A stretch of 64,000 bases of DNA from Pseudomonas sp. BN411. GTDB lineage: Bacteria; Pseudomonadota; Gammaproteobacteria; Pseudomonadales; Pseudomonadaceae. The stretch lies in NCBI RefSeq assembly GCF_029871235.1, contig NZ_SSOM01000086.1:114283-178282 (forward strand), in the 5' to 3' direction. Both the position numbers and the translations under genes were made by a program. The notes under the pieces are model-generated. The model searched no databases, had not been told where the DNA came from, and worked only from the letters and a program-made list of their open reading frames with translations. This document shows, piece by piece, positions 17,823 to 26,696 of this stretch; the stretch's first letter is position 1; each line of letters opens with the position of its first letter.

Positions 17823-18430
17823 AAGGAGAAACCGCAGGCGCCATCGCCGCCACCCGCTACTTCGACCCGGACATCCAGTTGCCGGCGGTGAAGGTGTTGC
17901 CCGGCGAGTTCTACGCCACCACCGAGGACCAGGTGCTGGTGTCGGTACTGGGCAGTTGCGTGGCGGTCTGCCTGTTCGACCTGCAGCGCGGCATCGGCGG
18001 CATGAACCAGTTCCTCCTGCCCGAACCCGGCCCCGGCAGCGGCCTGGCCAGCGCCGCCACCCACCACGGCGTGCGCATGATGGAACAGCTCAGTGAAGAG
18101 ATGCTGCGCCAGGGCGCACGCCGCCACCAGTTGCAGGCCAAGGTGTTCGGCGCCGGCAACCTGCCCAACGACCTGCTGCGCTTCGACACCACCCTGCGCA
18201 CCGTGGAGTTCGTCCACAGCTACCTGGATACCGAAGGCATTCCCCTGCTGGCCGAAGACGTGATGGGCGCCGAAGCGCGCAAGGTCTACATCTTCCCCAC
18301 CAGCGGCACGGTCCGGGTGAAGAAACTGAAGAACCTGCACAACGACACCATCCTGCAGCGCGAGCTGGAATACATCCTCTACCTCAAGCGCGGGGAAGCG
18401 CTGGGGCCCTACGACCTGTTCAAGGAGTGA
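17819..18430 (+). CDS. cheD: Chemoreceptor glutamine deamidase CheD, catalytic His replaced
   Basis: 203 aa. The CheD core is clear: [29 protein letters not shown] with the nucleophilic Cys47, [30 protein letters not shown]. In Thermotoga CheD the catalytic His lies 17 residues after the Cys (Cys27, His44). Here the position 17 after Cys47 is Gln64, in [10 protein letters not shown], where the family usually has His. The Thr of the triad appears as Ser42 if aligned to proteobacterial CheD. Deamidase activity may therefore be reduced or lost, leaving an adaptor role. Overlaps cheR by 4 bp; AAGGAG near its 3' end serves cheB. Confidence 0.9.
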   Translation: MKGETAGAIAATRYFDPDIQLPAVKVLPGEFYATTEDQVLVSVLGSCVAVCLFDLQRGIGGMNQFLLPEPGPGSGLASAATHHGVRMMEQLSEEMLRQGARRHQLQAKVFGAGNLPNDLLRFDTTLRTVEFVHSYLDTEGIPLLAEDVMGAEARKVYIFPTSGTVRVKKLKNLHNDTILQRELEYILYLKRGEALGPYDLFKE

Positions 18431-18434
18431 GCCC

Positions 18435-19481
18435 GTGCCGATCAAGGTTCTGGTGGTGGATGATTCGGCGCTCATCCGCAGCCTGCTCAGCGAAATCGTC
18501 CGCGCCGACAACGAATTGCACCTCGTGGGCGTGGCGCCCGACGCCTATGTCGCCCGCGACCTGATCAAACAGCACTCGCCCGACGTCATCACCCTGGACG
18601 TGGAAATGCCGCGCATGGACGGCCTGACCTTCCTCGACAAACTGATGAAGGGCCGCCCCACGCCGGTGGTGATGATTTCCTCCCTCACCGAACGCGGTTC
18701 CGAGGCGACCTTGCGTGCACTGGAGCTGGGCGCCATCGACTTCGTCGCCAAGCCCAAGCTGGGCATTGCCGAGGGCATGCAGGCCTACGCCGAGGAAATC
18801 CGCGCCAAGCTCAAGGTGGCGGCACGCGCGCGGATGATCCGTCGCACAGCTGTCGAACGCCCGGTCGAACGCGGCCTGCCCATCGTCGGTACCGAGAAAC
18901 TGATCACCATCGGCGCCTCCACCGGCGGCACCGAGGCCATCAAGGAAGTGTTGTTAGGCCTGCCGGCGGACAGCCCCGGCGTGGTCATCACCCAGCACAT
19001 GCCGGCCGGTTTTACCCGCTCCTTCGCCGCCCGCCTGGACAAGCTCTGCCGCATCAGCGTCAGCGAAGCCCGCGACGGCGACCGCATCCTCCCCGGCACC
19101 GCCCTCCTCGCCCCCGGCGGCCTGCACATGGAAGTAGCACGCTCCGGCGCCAACTACGTCGCGCGCCTGTCCGAGGCTCCTCCGGTGAACGGTCATCGCC
19201 CGGCGGTGGACGTGATGTTCAACAGCGCTGCCCGCTGCGCCGGCCGCAACCTCATCGCCGCCCTGCTCACCGGCATGGGCAAGGACGGCGCGCGCGGCCT
19301 GTTGGAAATCCGCGAAGCCGGCGGCTACACCGTCGCCCAGGACGAAGCCAGTTGCGTGGTCTACGGAATGCCTCGGGAAGCGGCGGAGATTGGCGCGGCG
19401 GAAGAGGTGTTGCCGCTGGAAGAGATCGGCCCCGCGCTGCTGGCGCAGGCGCGGAGACGGGGGAGTGGGAATAGGGTGTGA
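18435..19481 (+). CDS. cheB: Chemotaxis protein-glutamate methylesterase CheB
   Basis: 348 aa, starting with GTG at 18435 after AAGGAG (18422-18427). Receiver domain at about 1-125 with D9-D10 (VLVVDDS) and phospho-acceptor D55 ([11 protein letters not shown]). The methylesterase domain occupies about 155-345 with the catalytic Ser in [11 protein letters not shown], His in TQHMPAGFT and Asp in MGKDGARG. CheA phosphorylates it to demethylate receptors and reset adaptation. Last gene of the cluster; a REP-like inverted repeat begins 9 bp after the stop. Confidence 0.95.
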   Translation: MPIKVLVVDDSALIRSLLSEIVRADNELHLVGVAPDAYVARDLIKQHSPDVITLDVEMPRMDGLTFLDKLMKGRPTPVVMISSLTERGSEATLRALELGAIDFVAKPKLGIAEGMQAYAEEIRAKLKVAARARMIRRTAVERPVERGLPIVGTEKLITIGASTGGTEAIKEVLLGLPADSPGVVITQHMPAGFTRSFAARLDKLCRISVSEARDGDRILPGTALLAPGGLHMEVARSGANYVARLSEAPPVNGHRPAVDVMFNSAARCAGRNLIAALLTGMGKDGARGLLEIREAGGYTVAQDEASCVVYGMPREAAEIGAAEEVLPLEEIGPALLAQARRRGSGNRV

Positions 19482-19489
19482 GGGGTCAA

Positions 19490-19740
19490 CTTCCCTCACC
19501 CCAGCCCTCTCCCAGAGGGAGAGGGAGCTAGTCGGTGCATCCGGTTGGTTTCGATCTAGCCGGCGTGAGTCACCCCTCTCCCTTCGGGAGAGGGGCCGGG
19601 GGTGAGGGAAGCCTTAGACCGCTCGGAGCCTCCCTCCTGCCTTCTGCTACTCCGGTGGGCTGAAGCCCACCCTACAGCTCGGACGACCCCGTAGGTTGGT
19701 CCGAGCTACGCGAGGCCCAACGAGCGGCGTCGAACCCAAC
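19490..19740. repeat. REP-like inverted repeats after cheB
   Basis: CTTCCCTCACCCC at 19490 and GGGGTGAGGGAAG ending at 19611 are the outer arms of a composite element with two inner hairpins (CCCTCTCCC-GGGAGAGGG type). A further hairpin GGTGGGCT-GA-AGCCCACC lies at 19654-19671, and a TAGGTTGG/CCAACCTA palindrome at about 19691-19743. The segment separates cheB from the convergent tesG-like gene and may end transcription from both sides. The same family recurs at about 52.7 and 54.0 kb. No gene is seen. Confidence 0.8.
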
Positions 19741-20775
19741 CTACGTCGGCATCACCCCACGCTGCCGCGACATCGTCAGCGCCAGGTCTTCGATCATGTC
19801 TTCCTGGCCGCCCACGGTGCCACGACGTCCCAGTTCCACCAGCAGCTCGCGGGCCTGGATGCCGTACTTCTTCTCGGCACGCTTGGCGAACAGCAGGAAG
19901 GAGCTGTACACCCCGGCGTAGCCCAGGGTCAGGGCGTCGCGGTCGACGCGGATCGGCTGGTCCATCATCGGCACCACCAGGTCCTCGGCCACGTCCATGA
20001 TCTTGTACAGGTCGATGCCGGTCTCCACGCCCATGCGCGCCAGTACGGCGACGAACACTTCCAGCGGCGTGTTGCCGGCGCCGGCGCCCAGGCCCGCTAC
20101 CGAGCCGTCGATACGCGCCGCACCTGCCTCGATGGCGGCCAGGGAGTTGGCGATGGCCATGCCCATGTTGTGGTGGCCGTGGAAGCCGATCTCGGTGTTC
20201 GCGTTCAGGCCATTGCGCAGCACGCTGATCTTCTCAGTCACCTCATCCGGCAGCATGTAGCCGGCCGAGTCGGTGCAGTAGATGCAGTTGGCGCCGTAGC
20301 TTTCCATCAGCTTCGCCTGCTCCAGCAGTTTTTCCGCGCTGACCATGTGCGCCATCATCAGGAAGCCGACGGTATCCAGCCCCATCTTCGCGGCCATGCC
20401 GATGTGCTGGCCGGAGACGTCCGCCTCTGTGCAGTGGGTGGCGACGCGGATGGTGGAAACGCCCAGGTCGTGGGCCATCTTCAGGTGGTCGACGGTGCCG
20501 ATACCCGGCAGCAGCAGGGCCGAGACCTTGGCCTGCTTGAGCTTGGGGATCACCGCATCGAAATACTCTTCGTCCGAGTGGGCCGGGAAGCCATAGTTCA
20601 GCGAGGAACCGCCCAGGCCATCGCCGTGGGTGATCTCGATCAGCGGCACGCCGGCGGCGTCGAGGCCAGTGGCCACGGCCACCATCTCGTCCAGGCTGAT
20701 CTGGTGGCGCTTGGCGTGCATGCCGTCGCGCAGGCTCATGTCGTGCAGGCGCACGCGCTTACCTTGCAGGTTCAT
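19741..20775 (-). CDS. tesG: 4-hydroxy-2-oxoacid aldolase (TesG/DmpG/HsaF type)
   Basis: 344 aa, the family length. HMGL-like TIM barrel beginning [20 protein letters not shown], with the metal and catalytic RD pair in [29 protein letters not shown] and [23 protein letters not shown], then the communication domain. It cleaves 4-hydroxy-2-oxo acids (hydroxyoxovalerate, or hydroxyoxohexanoate in steroid catabolism) to pyruvate and an aldehyde passed by channel to the dehydrogenase encoded next upstream. Last gene of the four-gene operon tesD-E-F-G. The tes name rests on the steroid context; dmpG or bphI would be the neutral name. Confidence 0.93.
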   Translation of the reverse strand: MNLQGKRVRLHDMSLRDGMHAKRHQISLDEMVAVATGLDAAGVPLIEITHGDGLGGSSLNYGFPAHSDEEYFDAVIPKLKQAKVSALLLPGIGTVDHLKMAHDLGVSTIRVATHCTEADVSGQHIGMAAKMGLDTVGFLMMAHMVSAEKLLEQAKLMESYGANCIYCTDSAGYMLPDEVTEKISVLRNGLNANTEIGFHGHHNMGMAIANSLAAIEAGAARIDGSVAGLGAGAGNTPLEVFVAVLARMGVETGIDLYKIMDVAEDLVVPMMDQPIRVDRDALTLGYAGVYSSFLLFAKRAEKKYGIQARELLVELGRRGTVGGQEDMIEDLALTMSRQRGVMPT

Positions 20776-20788
20776 GTTGTTTCTCCAC

Positions 20789-21697
20789 TCAACGGGCAGG
20801 CAGTTGCAGGGCGCCCTTATGGGCCTCTTCGGCGAACATTTCCGCGGTGCGCAGGCCGGCAGCGGTCATGATGTCCAGGTTGCCGGCGGACTTGGGCAGG
20901 AAGTCTCCCAGCCCTTCCACTTCGATGAAGATCGACACCTTGCGACCATCGAACACCGGGCCGTTGATCAGTTTGTAGCCCGGCACATAGCGCTGCACTT
21001 CCTTGACCATGTGCAGCACCGAAGCGCGGATTTCCGCCTGGTCGGGCTCACCTTCGGTGAGGCAATGGATGGTGTCACGCATCATCAGCGGCGGCTCGGC
21101 CGGGTTGATGACGATGATGGCCTTGCCGCGCTTGGCGCCGCCGATCTTCTCCACGGCGCCAGCGGTGGTGCGGGTGAACTCGTCGATGTTCTGCCGGGTG
21201 CCCGGCCCCACGGAACGGGAGGACACGGTGGCGACGATCTCGCCGTACTCCACCGGCTGCACGCGGGACACCGCCGCCACCATGGGAATGGTGGCCTGGC
21301 CGCCGCAGGTGACCATGTTGACGTTCAGCGCCAGCTTCTCGGCGTGCTCCTTGAGGTTCACCGGCGGTACGCAGTACGGGCCGATGGCCGCCGGGGTGAG
21401 GTCGATCATGATCACGCCCAGCTCATTGAGCTTGCGGCTGTTCTCGGCATGGACGTAGGCCGAGGTGGCATCGAAGGCGATGCGGATATCGTCGTCCAGC
21501 ACGTGGGGCAGCAGGCCGTCGACGCCTTCTGCGGTGGTCTTCAGGCCGAATTCGGCGGCGCGTTTCAGGCCCTCGGAAGTCGGGTCGACGCCCACCATCC
21601 ACACCGGTTCGATCCATTCGGAACGGCGCATCTTGATCAACAGGTCGGTGCCGATATTGCCCGGCCCGATGATGGCCGCCTTGAGTTTCTTGCTCAT
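20789..21697 (-). CDS. tesF: Acylating acetaldehyde/propanal dehydrogenase (TesF/DmpF/HsaG type)
   Basis: 302 aa. N-terminal NAD-binding fold ([20 protein letters not shown]), then [21 protein letters not shown] with the catalytic Cys, and the C-terminal dimerisation part [21 protein letters not shown] (sequence reads [13 protein letters not shown]). It oxidises the short aldehyde from the aldolase to acyl-CoA with NAD+ and CoA; the two form a channelling complex. It is 13 bp from tesG and 15 bp from tesE. The Comamonas steroid enzyme TesF prefers propanal; acetaldehyde is the alternative in phenol-type pathways. Confidence 0.93.
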   Translation of the reverse strand: MSKKLKAAIIGPGNIGTDLLIKMRRSEWIEPVWMVGVDPTSEGLKRAAEFGLKTTAEGVDGLLPHVLDDDIRIAFDATSAYVHAENSRKLNELGVIMIDLTPAAIGPYCVPPVNLKEHAEKLALNVNMVTCGGQATIPMVAAVSRVQPVEYGEIVATVSSRSVGPGTRQNIDEFTRTTAGAVEKIGGAKRGKAIIVINPAEPPLMMRDTIHCLTEGEPDQAEIRASVLHMVKEVQRYVPGYKLINGPVFDGRKVSIFIEVEGLGDFLPKSAGNLDIMTAAGLRTAEMFAEEAHKGALQLPAR

Positions 21698-21712
21698 GCT
21701 CTTTCCCCGGAG

Positions 21713-22504
21713 TCAGTCGCGGAAGGACACCCGGGCGCTGCCCAGGCCGTCGATGGTCAGTTCGAAGAGGTCGCCGGCACGCGCCGGCTCCAGCGGTACC
21801 AGTGAGCCGGAGAGGATGATTTCCCCAGCCTTGAACGGGATGCCGAAGGCTCCCAGGGTGTTGGCCAGCCAGGCCACGGCGGTGAGCGGGTTGCCCTGCA
21901 CCGCCGAGCCGAGGCCCTCGCTGATCTGCGTGCCGTTCTTGAACACGGTCATGCGCAGGTTGGGCAGGTCCAGCTCGCGTGGGTCCACCTGCTCGCGGCC
22001 GAGTACGAAGACACCGCAGGAGGCGTTGTCGGCGACGGTGTCCTGGATGCGGATCTTCCAGTCGTGAATACGCGAATCGACGATCTCGAAGCAGGGAATC
22101 ACGCATTCGGTGGCGTCGAGCACGTCCTGCTCGGTAACGCCGGGCCCCACTAGGTCATGCTTGAGCTTGAAGGCGATCTCGCCCTCGGCGCGCGGCTGGA
22201 TCAGGCGGTTGCCGGACAGGGAAATGCTGTCACCGTCGTCGAACCACATGTCTCGGGTAATGAAACCGAAGTCCGGCTGGTGCACGTTGAGCATGCGTTG
22301 CACGGCTTCCGAGGTGACGCCGATCTTCTTGCCGACAATGGCATCGCCTGCCGCCACGCGACGCTCGATGCTGTAGAGGGAGATGCGGTAGGCGTCTTCG
22401 ATCGTGATCTCTGGCCAGCGCTCGGTCAGCGGCGCCAGGGTGCGACCGGCGAGCAGGGCCTGATAGAGCTCCTCGCCGTATGCGCGCTGCAGGATTTCAC
22501 TCAT
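21713..22504 (-). CDS. tesE: 2-hydroxydienoate hydratase (TesE/DmpE/HsaE type)
   Basis: 263 aa of the fumarylacetoacetase-related hydratase family. VGKKIGVTSEAVQRMLNVHQPDFGFI, RAEGEIAFKLKHDL and CFEIVDSRIHDWKIRIQDTVADNASCG are the family blocks, with the metal-binding acidic residues in EGEIAF and EIVDSR. It adds water to 2-hydroxypenta- or hexa-2,4-dienoate. The start is ATG 22504, which overlaps the stop of the upstream hydrolase as ATGA; the open frame extends 81 codons further upstream but that part lies inside the hydrolase gene and is a shadow. Confidence 0.92.
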   Translation of the reverse strand: MSEILQRAYGEELYQALLAGRTLAPLTERWPEITIEDAYRISLYSIERRVAAGDAIVGKKIGVTSEAVQRMLNVHQPDFGFITRDMWFDDGDSISLSGNRLIQPRAEGEIAFKLKHDLVGPGVTEQDVLDATECVIPCFEIVDSRIHDWKIRIQDTVADNASCGVFVLGREQVDPRELDLPNLRMTVFKNGTQISEGLGSAVQGNPLTAVAWLANTLGAFGIPFKAGEIILSGSLVPLEPARAGDLFELTIDGLGSARVSFRD

Positions 22505-23328
22505 GACCGGCCCTCCGCGAGGAAGTCCAGGCAGGTGCGGTTGAACAACTCGCGGTGTTCCACCATCACCCAGTGACCGCACTCGCTGAGCATCACGAAA
22601 CGGATATTGCGACAGGCTTCCAGCATGGTCTGGGCACCGGAAGACGGGCAGAACTTGTCGTTCATGCCCCAGAAACCGAGGATCGGGCAGGACAGCTCGG
22701 ACAGGCGCGCCGCCATGTTGGGCACCTGCATGGTGCTCAGCACGCAACGCGGTTGCTGCTGCACCACAGCGACCCGCTCGTTGACGGTCTCGTCGCTGAT
22801 CAGCGAGGCGTCGTAGAGCTGCAGGGACAACAGCCGGCGCATGCCGTCGGCGTCATTCAGCTCGCCATTGGCAAAGGCGGCGCCCATCTTCTGGATGCCT
22901 TCCATCTGCAGGTAGTACTGTTCCTTCTCCATCAGGCCACCCGGCGCCATCAGCACCAGTCGGCTGACGCGGCTCGGCGCATCCAGCGCCAGCTTGATGG
23001 CGATGGCGCCGCCCAGGGAGTTGCCCACCAGTACGCAGCGCTCGATATCCAGGGAATCCAGCAGACCGGTCAGGGCGGAGACGAAGAAGTCCAGGCTGTA
23101 AGTGGTTTCCGGCTTGTCGGAAAGGCCGTAGCCCGGCAGGTCGGGGACTATCACCCGATAGCCGAATTTCTCGAACACCGGGTAGTTCTGCTTGAAGTTG
23201 CTGTGGCCGCTGGCGCCAGGGCCGCTGCCGTGAATGAACACCACCGGCTCGCCTTCGCCAGCATCCAGGTAGTGCAGTCGCAGACCATCGGGCAGCGTGA
23301 CGAAACGCCCTTGCGGTAGCGCGCCCAT
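22501..23328 (-). CDS. tesD: Meta-cleavage product alpha/beta hydrolase (TesD/HsaD type)
   Basis: 275 aa alpha/beta hydrolase of the C-C bond hydrolase group. HGSGPGASGHSNFKQNYPVF is the oxyanion region typical of BphD/HsaD, GNSLGG holds the nucleophilic Ser, GMNDKF the Asp and CGHWVMVEH the His. In the steroid pathway this enzyme hydrolyses 4,9-DSHA to the HIP acid and 2-hydroxyhexadienoate, which the next three gene products degrade. It is first in the operon tesD-E-F-G. An upstream 312-bp gap with a REP palindrome separates it from a divergent SDR gene. A role on another aromatic is possible from this gene alone. Confidence 0.9.
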   Translation of the reverse strand: MGALPQGRFVTLPDGLRLHYLDAGEGEPVVFIHGSGPGASGHSNFKQNYPVFEKFGYRVIVPDLPGYGLSDKPETTYSLDFFVSALTGLLDSLDIERCVLVGNSLGGAIAIKLALDAPSRVSRLVLMAPGGLMEKEQYYLQMEGIQKMGAAFANGELNDADGMRRLLSLQLYDASLISDETVNERVAVVQQQPRCVLSTMQVPNMAARLSELSCPILGFWGMNDKFCPSSGAQTMLEACRNIRFVMLSECGHWVMVEHRELFNRTCLDFLAEGRS

Positions 23329-23640
23329 GGGACTCTCCTCGGCTTGTTGTTTGGCCGGATTATTCGGCGCGCCCCGGTGGGCAACATCGTCCGAGAGGAC
23401 TAGCAGCCCATACGGCGAGCCAGCTTTTCTGTGGGGGCGAATTCATTCGCTATGCAGGCCGCAGGTCTGCCCGGCAAGGCCCTGGGGGGCAGCTGCGCTG
23501 CCCTTAGCGAATGAATTCGCCCCCACAAGGCGTGCCCCCACAGATGTTTTCCCCGTACCGGCCCTAGTCCTCCCGGACGTAGGCACCCCGCCCTGCTCAC
23601 CCTAGCCTCTGCCCATCGACAACCGACAGACGAGGCAGCC
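23329..23640. repeat. REP-like palindrome in divergent intergenic region
   Basis: The 312-bp gap between tesD and the SDR gene holds a 98-bp palindromic element at 23430-23527: outer arms TGTGGGGGCGAATTCATTCGC and its complement, inner arms GGGCAGCTGCGCTGCCC. A near copy lies at 26584-26683 inside the next operon. Promoters for both divergent genes must flank it, but no convincing -35/-10 pair was found by eye. Confidence 0.85.
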
Positions 23641-24414
23641 ATGGGCGATGCATTGGATTTCAGCGGCAAGGTGGTACTGGTGACCGGAGGCGGCAAGGGC
23701 GTGGGCCGGGGCATCAGCCAGCGCTTCCTCTCCTGCGGCGCCGAGGTGGTGATCTGTGGCCGCAATGCCCCCGACCAATTGCCTGTCCATGCTGGCCGCG
23801 AGGCGCACTTCCTGCCTTGCGACGTGCGTGACATCGAGCAGATCCAGCAGTTGGTGAATGCCGTCGTCGACCGTTTCGGCCGTCTCGACGTGCTGGTGAA
23901 CAACGCCGGCGGTGCGCCCCATGCTGACGCGGCCACGGCCTCGCCGCGCTTCTCCGAATCCATCATCCGCCTCAACCTGCTGGCGCCTCTCAATCTCTGC
24001 CAACTGGCCAATCGGGTGATGCAGGAGCAGCCGGGCGGAGGCGCCATCGTCAACATCTGCAGCGTCAGCGCCACCCGCCCCTCTCCCGGCACCGCCGCGT
24101 ACGGCGCAGCCAAGGCTGGCTTGCTCAACCTGACCCGCTCCCTCGCAGTGGAATGGGCGCCGAAGGTACGGGTGAATGCGGTAACGGCGGGGCTGATCCT
24201 CACCGAGCAGGCGGAGCTGCACTACGGCGATGCCGAGGGCGTGGCGCGGGTGGCGGCGGGGATTCCCCTGCAGCGCATGGCCAGCCCGGAGGACATCGGC
24301 GATGCGTGCCTGTACCTGGCATCACCGCTGGCAAGCTATGTGAGCGGCGCGGATATCTGCGTGCATGGTGGTGGGGAGAAGCCGGTGTTTCTGGATGCGG
24401 CGGGGGTGAACTGA
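23641..24414 (+). CDS. SDR-family oxidoreductase
   Basis: 257 aa classical short-chain dehydrogenase. Cofactor loop VTGGGKGVGRG, NNAG at about residue 87, catalytic Ser in NICSVSA and the YGAAK motif (Y-x3-K). C-terminal VSGADICVHGGGEKP is typical. It is the only plus-strand gene of the catabolic block and stands alone between two minus-strand operons. It resembles SDRs found in actinobacterial cholesterol regions (Rv3548c/Rv3549c type), so a hydroxy-steroid or hydroxyacyl-CoA substrate is a fair guess, but this is not demonstrated. Its 3' end converges on the SnoaL-like gene across an inverted repeat. Confidence 0.85.
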   Translation: MGDALDFSGKVVLVTGGGKGVGRGISQRFLSCGAEVVICGRNAPDQLPVHAGREAHFLPCDVRDIEQIQQLVNAVVDRFGRLDVLVNNAGGAPHADAATASPRFSESIIRLNLLAPLNLCQLANRVMQEQPGGGAIVNICSVSATRPSPGTAAYGAAKAGLLNLTRSLAVEWAPKVRVNAVTAGLILTEQAELHYGDAEGVARVAAGIPLQRMASPEDIGDACLYLASPLASYVSGADICVHGGGEKPVFLDAAGVN

Positions 24415-24420
24415 AAAGCT

Positions 24421-24504
24421 GATGGGTATCGCTCCGCTCCACCCATCCTACAAAGCTGCGCGGAGCCCAGTAGGTAGGATGGGTGGAGCTTGGCGATACC
24501 CATC
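24421..24504. terminator. Long inverted repeat between convergent genes
   Basis: GATGGGTATCGC (24421-24432) pairs with 24493-24504, and CTCCACCCATCCTAC (24437-24451) pairs with 24474-24488, giving a long two-part stem. It sits exactly between the stops of the convergent SDR and SnoaL-like genes (overlapping the latter by 2 bp), so it probably acts as a bidirectional transcript end. It belongs to the TAGGaTGGGTnnAGC repeat class. Confidence 0.65.
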
Positions 24505-24946
24505 AAATCGCAGCAGCGGACTCCACCATCGAATGCGCCCTGAACACCGTCTCGACGATCTTCCAGCGCCCGTCGATGCGGCGATAACGATCCTGGTAAA
24601 TCCCTCCCAGTTGCCGCGTGGCCCCAGTCTCGGCGTCGAGGTTGAAGTAGTAGAGCGCCCAGCGCCCCACCGCTTCGTCATCGCCGGCGAGCTCGATCTC
24701 CGGATTGGCGCCGTGGTGCAGGTCGATCACCCGCTCGTTGCAGGCCAGGGACTGGTACAGCGCGACGAAGCTGTCGCGATCCTGGAAGCAGCCGACGGGA
24801 CCGTAGTCGATAGCGATTTCACCCTCGGCGAAGCAATCGCGGATCACCTCGATCTCCTTCAGGTCGCAGGCGTTGAAATAGCGGTGCTTGAGCTCGCGGA
24901 TGACCTCAACGGCTTCAAGGCGGGCAATGCGCTGTTCCAGGGTCAT
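24503..24946 (-). CDS. SnoaL-like (NTF2-fold) protein
   Basis: 147 aa. MTLEQRIARLEAVEVIRELKHRYFNACD is the usual opening of SnoaL_4-type polyketide-cyclase-like proteins; DIDYGP-type sequence (AIDYGPVGCFQDRDSFVALYQS), LHHGANPEIEL and GGIYQDRYRRIDGRWKI follow. The fold is shared with ketosteroid isomerase and it overlaps the KSI gene by 4 bp (ATGA), so the two are coupled. Function is unknown; an isomerase, hydratase or dehydratase acting on a ring intermediate is plausible. The start is 24946 after GAGGGAA; a start 12 codons upstream lies within the KSI gene. Last gene of its operon. Confidence 0.85.
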   Translation of the reverse strand: MTLEQRIARLEAVEVIRELKHRYFNACDLKEIEVIRDCFAEGEIAIDYGPVGCFQDRDSFVALYQSLACNERVIDLHHGANPEIELAGDDEAVGRWALYYFNLDAETGATRQLGGIYQDRYRRIDGRWKIVETVFRAHSMVESAAAI

Positions 24947-25329
24947 GGCTGTTCCCTCGCGATCATGTTGGCGTCGCCCCAAAAGGCTTTCATCGAACGG
25001 ATGCGACCTTCGGCATCGAACTCCATCACGTCGATAACTTCGATGGAGCGGGCCTGGCCGCCCCAGTCCAGGTCAACGCAGAAGGGCACGGCGCCACAGC
25101 CACGGGTGGCGCGGATGGAGCCGTCCAGCCGCGCGCTGGCGTTCAGGCGCCCCAGGCCTTCGCGGTAAAAGCGCGAGATGGCCTCGATGCCCACGTAGGG
25201 CGGCTTGCCCACCGGGTCCTCGACGACCGCATCTTCGGCATAAAGCGCGAGGATGCCGTCGATATCCACGGCGTCCACCAGTTCGACATAACGGGCGAGC
25301 TTCGCCCGTACCTGCTGCTCATCAATCAT
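24943..25329 (-). CDS. ksi: Steroid delta5-3-ketosteroid isomerase (KSI)
   Basis: 128 aa, family length. By memory of the P. putida enzyme, all catalytic positions are present with an offset of two: Tyr14 (LARYVELVDA), Tyr30 (LALYAEDA), Asp38 (VEDPVG), Tyr55 (RFYREGLG), and the oxyanion-hole Asp100 in EVIDVMEFD. It moves the C5-C6 double bond of 3-oxo-delta5-steroids to C4-C5. This is the most direct evidence that the surrounding operons act on steroids. Start ATG 25329 has GAGGGA eight bases upstream; an in-frame ATG five codons earlier lacks this. It lies 11 bp after the thiolase gene. Confidence 0.93.
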   Translation of the reverse strand: MIDEQQVRAKLARYVELVDAVDIDGILALYAEDAVVEDPVGKPPYVGIEAISRFYREGLGRLNASARLDGSIRATRGCGAVPFCVDLDWGGQARSIEVIDVMEFDAEGRIRSMKAFWGDANMIAREQP

Positions 25330-25340
25330 GGAGTCGTCCC

Positions 25341-26543
25341 TCATGCCACTTCGAACAGAGCGGCGGCACCCATGCCACCACCGATACACATGCTCACCAC
25401 GACGTAGCGCAGTCCTCGGCGTTTGCCCTCGATCAGCGCATGGCCAACCATCCGCGCGCCGGACATGCCGAAGGGATGACCGATGGAAATGGCACCGCCG
25501 TTGACGTTCAGGCGCTCGTCGGGAATCCCCAGGGTGTCGCGGCAGTGGATGACCTGGCAGGCGAACGCTTCGTTCAGCTCCCACAGGCCGATGTGATCCA
25601 TGGAAAGACCGTGGCGCTTGAGCAGCTTGGGAATGGCGAAGACCGGGCCGATGCCCATCTCATCGGAATCGCAGCCGGCCACCGCCAGGCCGCGGTAGAT
25701 GCCCAGGGGCTCCAGGCCCCGGCGGGCGGCCTCTTGCGCGCTCATCAGCACCGAAGCGCTGGCGCCGTCGGAAAGCTGCGAGGCGTTGCCGGCCGTGATG
25801 AAGCGACCGGCACCGCTCCACTGTCCGCCCTGCCACACGGGCTCCAGGGCGCGCAGGCTTTCGCGGGTGGTGTCTGCGCGATTGCATTCGTCGCGGGTCA
25901 GGGTCACGGATTCGTGGCGGCTTTCGCCGGTGGCCTTGTCCGTCACCAGCTTGCGTGCGGTCAGCGGCGCCAGTTCGGTATCGAAGAGTCCGGCGCTTTG
26001 CGCCAGGGCGGTGCGCATCTGACTCTGGTAGCTGTATTCGTCCTGGGCCTCGCGGGAGATGCCGTAGCGCTCGGCGACGATTTCCGCCGTCTCGATCATC
26101 GGAATGTAGGCGCGCGGGTCCTGCGCCAGTACGGCTTCGGACTGGTTGCGGTAGCTGTTCTTGTGCTTGTTCTGCACCAGGGAGATGGACTCCAGGCCAC
26201 CGGCGACGGCGATGTCGATCTCGTTGCACATGATGCTCTTGGCGGCCAGGGCGATGCTCATCAGACCCGAGGAGCACTGACGCTCCACCGCCATGCCGGC
26301 CACGCTGGACGGCAGCCCGGCGGCCACCGCGCAGAGTCGGCCGAGGTTATAGGCCTGGGTCCCCTGCTGGGCAGCGGCGCCCATGATCACGTCGTCCACC
26401 TCGCCCCCTTCGACACCGGCACGACGCAGTGCTTCGCGCACCACATGGCCGCCCATCAGTGGGGCTTCGGTGTCGTTGAAGGCACCCCGGAAGGCCTTGC
26501 CGATGGGGGTGCGGGCGGTGGATACGATTACGGCTTCTTTCAT
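25341..26543 (-). CDS. Thiolase (acetyl-CoA acyltransferase)
   Basis: 400 aa. The acyl-enzyme Cys is in [10 protein letters not shown], the His in [10 protein letters not shown] and the second Cys in [17 protein letters not shown] is the Asn motif. It should carry out the thiolytic step of beta-oxidation, here most likely on a steroid side chain or on the propionyl chain of HIP-CoA. The start at 26543 ([18 protein letters not shown]) is the standard thiolase N-terminus; the frame continues upstream into a REP element. It differs clearly from the FadA6-like thiolase at 52.8-53.9 kb. Separated from the upstream MaoC gene by a 150-bp gap containing the REP palindrome. Confidence 0.92.
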   Translation of the reverse strand: MKEAVIVSTARTPIGKAFRGAFNDTEAPLMGGHVVREALRRAGVEGGEVDDVIMGAAAQQGTQAYNLGRLCAVAAGLPSSVAGMAVERQCSSGLMSIALAAKSIMCNEIDIAVAGGLESISLVQNKHKNSYRNQSEAVLAQDPRAYIPMIETAEIVAERYGISREAQDEYSYQSQMRTALAQSAGLFDTELAPLTARKLVTDKATGESRHESVTLTRDECNRADTTRESLRALEPVWQGGQWSGAGRFITAGNASQLSDGASASVLMSAQEAARRGLEPLGIYRGLAVAGCDSDEMGIGPVFAIPKLLKRHGLSMDHIGLWELNEAFACQVIHCRDTLGIPDERLNVNGGAISIGHPFGMSGARMVGHALIEGKRRGLRYVVVSMCIGGGMGAAALFEVA

Positions 26544-26583
26544 TGGGTTGTCCTCGAAATTCGTTGGCCGGCTATGGCTTTGT

Positions 26584-26683
26584 TGTGGGGGCGAATTCAT
26601 TCGCTATGCAGACCGCAGGTCTGCCCTGCAAGGCCTGAAGGGGGCAGCTGCGCTGCCCTTTAGCGAATGAATTCGCCCCCACA
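26584..26683. repeat. REP-like palindrome inside the operon
   Basis: A 100-bp near copy of the element at 23430-23527: outer arms TGTGGGGGCGAATTCATTCGC and complement, inner arms around GGCAGCTGCGCTGCC. It lies between the MaoC-type hydratase and the thiolase, which are otherwise in one transcription unit, and could form a strong hairpin in the mRNA. Confidence 0.9.
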
Positions 26684-26696
26684 GGGAAAAGCGCTA

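Noticed and set aside
19741-23328. Phenol or biphenyl meta-cleavage operon
   Set aside because: The four enzymes would also suit this, but no phenol hydroxylase or ring-hydroxylating dioxygenase is present, while KSI and ipd genes favour steroids.
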